The position numbers were made by a program, and so were the translations under genes. The notes beneath the pieces are model-generated. The model saw nothing but the letters and a program-made list of their open reading frames with translations. It ran no database searches and had not been told where the DNA came from. A DNA stretch of 64,000 bases from Mayfieldus sp963841445 (GTDB taxonomy: Bacteria > Actinomycetota > Thermoleophilia > Solirubrobacterales > 70-9). The stretch lies in contig CAWJCP010000002.1 in the NCBI GenBank assembly GCA_963841445.1, positions 1,302,001-1,366,000 on the forward strand, in the 5' to 3' direction. Of this stretch, positions 61,715 through 64,000 are shown in pieces (position 1 is the stretch's first letter; every line of letters starts with the position of its first letter).

Positions 61715-62872
61715 GTGAGCGGCGACGAGCTGCGGCGCTACGAATCGGCATTGCTCGACTGGCTCGCCTGCGCGGTGGCCGGGCGAAATGAGCCGGCCGC
61801 GGTCGCGGCGCAGGGCGCCGGCGACGAGCTGCTCGATCGCGTCGCGGCGGCCGGCACGGCCGGGCACGTGCTCGACTTCGACGACACCTTCCTGCCCGGG
61901 ATCGCGCATCTGAGCGCGCCGACGGCGCCGGCGGCGCTGGTGGTCGGGGCAGAGCTCGACACCGAAGTCGGCACGGCGCTCGCCGCCTACGCGGCCGGAT
62001 TCGAGGCGGCCGGCGCGATGGCCCGCGCCGGACACCCTTCCCTCTATGACCGCGGCTGGCACCCGACCGCGGTATGCGGGTCGCTCGGCGCCGCGGTGAC
62101 CGCATCGCGGCTGCTCGAGCTCGACACCGAGACGGAGCGCTCCGCGGCCGCCCTGGCACTGCTGCGGGCGGCCGGGCTGCGCTCTGCCTTCGGCTCGGCC
62201 GGCAAGTCGCTGCAGGTCGGCATGGCGGCGGCGGCCGGCGTGGCCGCGGCGCGAATCGCGGCCGCCGGCGCTCGCCTCGACCTCCAGCGGGTCGCAACCG
62301 CCGAAGCCGGCTTCGAGGAGGCTTTTGGCGCCGCCTTCGAGCTGCCCGGCGGGTCGCCCGCGATCGAGCAGAACTGGATCAAGGCCTATCCGTGCTGCCT
62401 GCAGACCCACGCCGCGATCGAGGCAGCACTCGCCGTGCGCGCGGCCGGCGCGCCGGGTACCGAGATGGCGATCGAGGCAAGGGTGCACCCGCTCTCGGTG
62501 CAGGCAGCACCGGTCGCCGAGCCGGCGGACGGCCTGGAGGCGAAGTTCTCGATCCCGTACCTGACCGCGTTCGCGCTGCTGCGCGGGGCCCCCGAGGTGG
62601 CCGACTTCGGGTCGCTCGACGGACGGGCGCTGGAGTCGGCGCGGCGGGTGAGCGTGGTTTCCGACGCCTCCCTGCTCGAGTCCGAGGCGCGACTGGCGCT
62701 CCACGGCGAGCCGGTGGCTCGGGTCGAGGTGGCGCTCGGCTCGCCGCAGCGGCCGCTGGACGAAGCGGCGCTGTCCGGCAAGCGCCGTGCACTCGCCGGG
62801 GAGCGCCTCGAGGGAATGCTCGATCGTCCCGAGCGCCCGGTCGCCGACCTGCTCGCGGTCCTCGCGATCTGA
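61715..62872 (+). CDS. MmgE/PrpD family protein
   Basis: 385 residues from the GTG at 61715 (SGDELRRYESALLDWLACAVAG). The family pattern is clear: HVLDFDDTFLPGIAHLSAPT, then AGHPSLYDRGWHPTAVCGSLGAA and WIKAYPCCLQTHAAIEAAL. PrpD is a 2-methylcitrate dehydratase; other members are aconitate decarboxylases or unknown lyases. At 385 residues it is shorter than PrpD (about 480) and no other methylcitrate genes are near, so the specific reaction is unknown. TAGGCT (61702-61707) ends 7 nt before the start. Confidence 0.83.
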   Translation: MSGDELRRYESALLDWLACAVAGRNEPAAVAAQGAGDELLDRVAAAGTAGHVLDFDDTFLPGIAHLSAPTAPAALVVGAELDTEVGTALAAYAAGFEAAGAMARAGHPSLYDRGWHPTAVCGSLGAAVTASRLLELDTETERSAAALALLRAAGLRSAFGSAGKSLQVGMAAAAGVAAARIAAAGARLDLQRVATAEAGFEEAFGAAFELPGGSPAIEQNWIKAYPCCLQTHAAIEAALAVRAAGAPGTEMAIEARVHPLSVQAAPVAEPADGLEAKFSIPYLTAFALLRGAPEVADFGSLDGRALESARRVSVVSDASLLESEARLALHGEPVARVEVALGSPQRPLDEAALSGKRRALAGERLEGMLDRPERPVADLLAVLAI

Positions 62873-62874
62873 GC

Positions 62875-63663
62875 TCAGGCAGCGGGCTTGGGCGCCGCCT
62901 CGGCGGCGAGCTCGGCCGGGCGCATCTCCCACATCCCCAGCGCACCGAAGTCCTCGTATCCGCAGCGGCGGTAGACCGGGGCGCCCATCTTGGTCCCCTG
63001 CAGGGTCGAGGTTTCGCAGCCGCGCTGGGCGGCGTCGTAGACCGCCTTGCGCATCAACGTCGTCGCCAGCCCCCTGCCCCGCGCCGCGGGCGCGGTGGCG
63101 ACATGCCAGATCGAGCAGTCGCGCTCGAAATCGTGGGCCGAGACCGTCGCCGCCGGCTCGCCGTCGAGCCGCGCGACATAGGTTCGCTGGCCCTCGGGCT
63201 CGCGACCCATGCCCTTGATCCAGGTGCCCGGCCGGTAGCCGTAGGCGGCGTCGTTGAGCGCCGCCATCGCGTCAGGGTCGCCGTCCGGGGTCCAGTCGAG
63301 CTCGGAGAGCTCTGGCTCCTCGACTCCCGCCAGTTCCATCCCCATCGCGCGCGGCTGCGCGTCGAGGACGTGGCCCGCCGCCTCGAGCAGAGCCGCTGTC
63401 GCGGTGTCCTGCTCGGGCACCCAGATGGTCCAGGCGCAGCCCGCGTCGGCGTAGGCGCCAGCGATGCCCTCATAGGCATGCGCCAGCGCCGCCGGGTCGA
63501 TGTAGATCACGCTGTTGAAAACCGAGCGCTCCGGGATCGCCGCGTTGATGCTCGCGATCACTCCGTCGCGTTGCAGCAGCCGCGCTCCCGCCGCTCGCGA
63601 GAAGCTGGCGAACGCGGCCTGCATCCCGCGCAGGTTCAGGTCGAGCATCTGCTCCGACTGCAT
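62875..63663 (-). CDS. GNAT family N-acetyltransferase
   Basis: 262 residues. The acetyl-CoA loop reads VATAPAARGRGLATTLMRKA (about 190), followed by GAPVYRRCGYEDFGALGMWE, the usual end of a GNAT fold. A divergent N-terminal half (1-130) may be a second, degenerate GNAT domain. The substrate is unknown. TAGCTT (63671-63676) ends 7 nt before the ATG. Confidence 0.85.
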   Translation of the reverse strand: MQSEQMLDLNLRGMQAAFASFSRAAGARLLQRDGVIASINAAIPERSVFNSVIYIDPAALAHAYEGIAGAYADAGCAWTIWVPEQDTATAALLEAAGHVLDAQPRAMGMELAGVEEPELSELDWTPDGDPDAMAALNDAAYGYRPGTWIKGMGREPEGQRTYVARLDGEPAATVSAHDFERDCSIWHVATAPAARGRGLATTLMRKAVYDAAQRGCETSTLQGTKMGAPVYRRCGYEDFGALGMWEMRPAELAAEAAPKPAA

Positions 63664-63724
63664 GCGCTCGAAGCTACCTCAGTCCGGCGCGCGAGATCAT
63701 GCCGCGGCCGAGGCTGAGCCGCTG

Positions 63725-64000
63725 TCAGTTCTTCAGCGCCAGCGTCACCCCGTCGGAGACGCCCAGCATCACGCTGAGCACCCGATCGTCGCTGGCGACG
63801 CGATCGTTCAGCTCCCGGACCGCGGCGGCGAACTGACCGCGATCGGTGCCATCGCTCGCGGTCACGACCTCACCGCCGTAGAAGACGTTGTCGATCGCGA
63901 TCAGCCCCCCGGGTCGCAGCAACCGCATGCACTCCTCGTAGTAGGCGGGGTAGTTGCCCTTGTCGGCGTCGATGAAGGCGAAGTCAAATGGCTCGTCCTC
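63725..64000 (-). CDS. O-methyltransferase (class I, SAM-dependent), C-terminal part
   Basis: The gene continues beyond the window at its 5' end; 92 codons are visible. FDFAFIDADKGNYPAYYEEC is the metal- and substrate-binding motif of caffeoyl-CoA/catechol-type O-methyltransferases (Methyltransf_3), followed by LLRPGGLIAIDNVFYGGEV and the end at ALKN. The acceptor cannot be read from this part. Confidence 0.85.
   Translation of the reverse strand, partial: EDEPFDFAFIDADKGNYPAYYEECMRLLRPGGLIAIDNVFYGGEVVTASDGTDRGQFAAAVRELNDRVASDDRVLSVMLGVSDGVTLALKN

Overview
The window is a GC-rich chromosomal segment of an actinobacterium. The best guess is the class Thermoleophilia (Solirubrobacter/Conexibacter-like). 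The guess rests on very high GC, GTG starts and actinobacterial promoter habits. It also rests on gene content: an NhaP-type antiporter with a short C-terminal module, an ECF sigma factor carrying its own zinc finger and membrane anchor, a DUF6325-SHOCT gene pair, and a hydrogenase-like membrane complex without hydrogenase metal ligands. No phylogenetic marker was tested.

Layout. 1-5 kb: end of a branched-chain amino-acid binding protein, a converging livHMGF operon and a LysR regulator. 5-9 kb: small unknown proteins and a methylthioadenosine salvage pair (phosphorylase plus deaminase). 9-15 kb: a K+/H+ antiporter that appears frameshifted, and an OpuC-type compatible-solute ABC transporter. 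15-19 kb: MarR with an MFS exporter (frameshifted), divergent from a two-gene ABC-2 exporter, with a perfect 16-bp palindrome next to marR. 19-22 kb: acetate uptake and activation (satP-acs). 22-25.5 kb: a TetR-controlled acyl-CoA operon (SCP2, acyl-CoA dehydrogenase, hydrolase). 25.5-31.4 kb: a GGDEF-EAL protein and lipid modification genes (cyclopropane synthase, desaturase). 31.5-36.3 kb: typA, a hydrolase and an alcohol dehydrogenase.

36.5-44 kb holds the most unusual locus: a tightly packed six-gene operon related to group 4 hydrogenases and complex I. It keeps the proton-channel subunits. Its large subunit has lost all four NiFe cysteines and its small subunit all four N2 cysteines, while the ferredoxin domain keeps exactly the ligands for one [4Fe-4S] cluster. 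44.5-50.6 kb is bounded by a 28-bp direct repeat, one copy being part of a complete initiator tRNA gene and the other a detached tRNA fragment. This suggests an old integrative island. It carries a wax ester synthase-like acyltransferase, a hydrolase, decayed DUF6325 and SHOCT genes and a large arylsulfatase, and no integrase.

50.7-64 kb: ppx, a short-chain dehydrogenase, a thiamine-diphosphate enzyme, an adenylate cyclase, tRNA-Leu, the composite ECF sigma factor, an R2-like diiron protein (frameshifted) preceded by an array of RNA hairpins, a UPF0173 hydrolase, an MmgE/PrpD protein, a GNAT acetyltransferase and the end of an O-methyltransferase.

Two window-wide patterns stand out. At least eleven genes have a -10-like TANNNT hexamer only 6-8 nt before the start codon, as expected for leaderless transcripts. 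Four genes show single-base gains that break otherwise conserved proteins.
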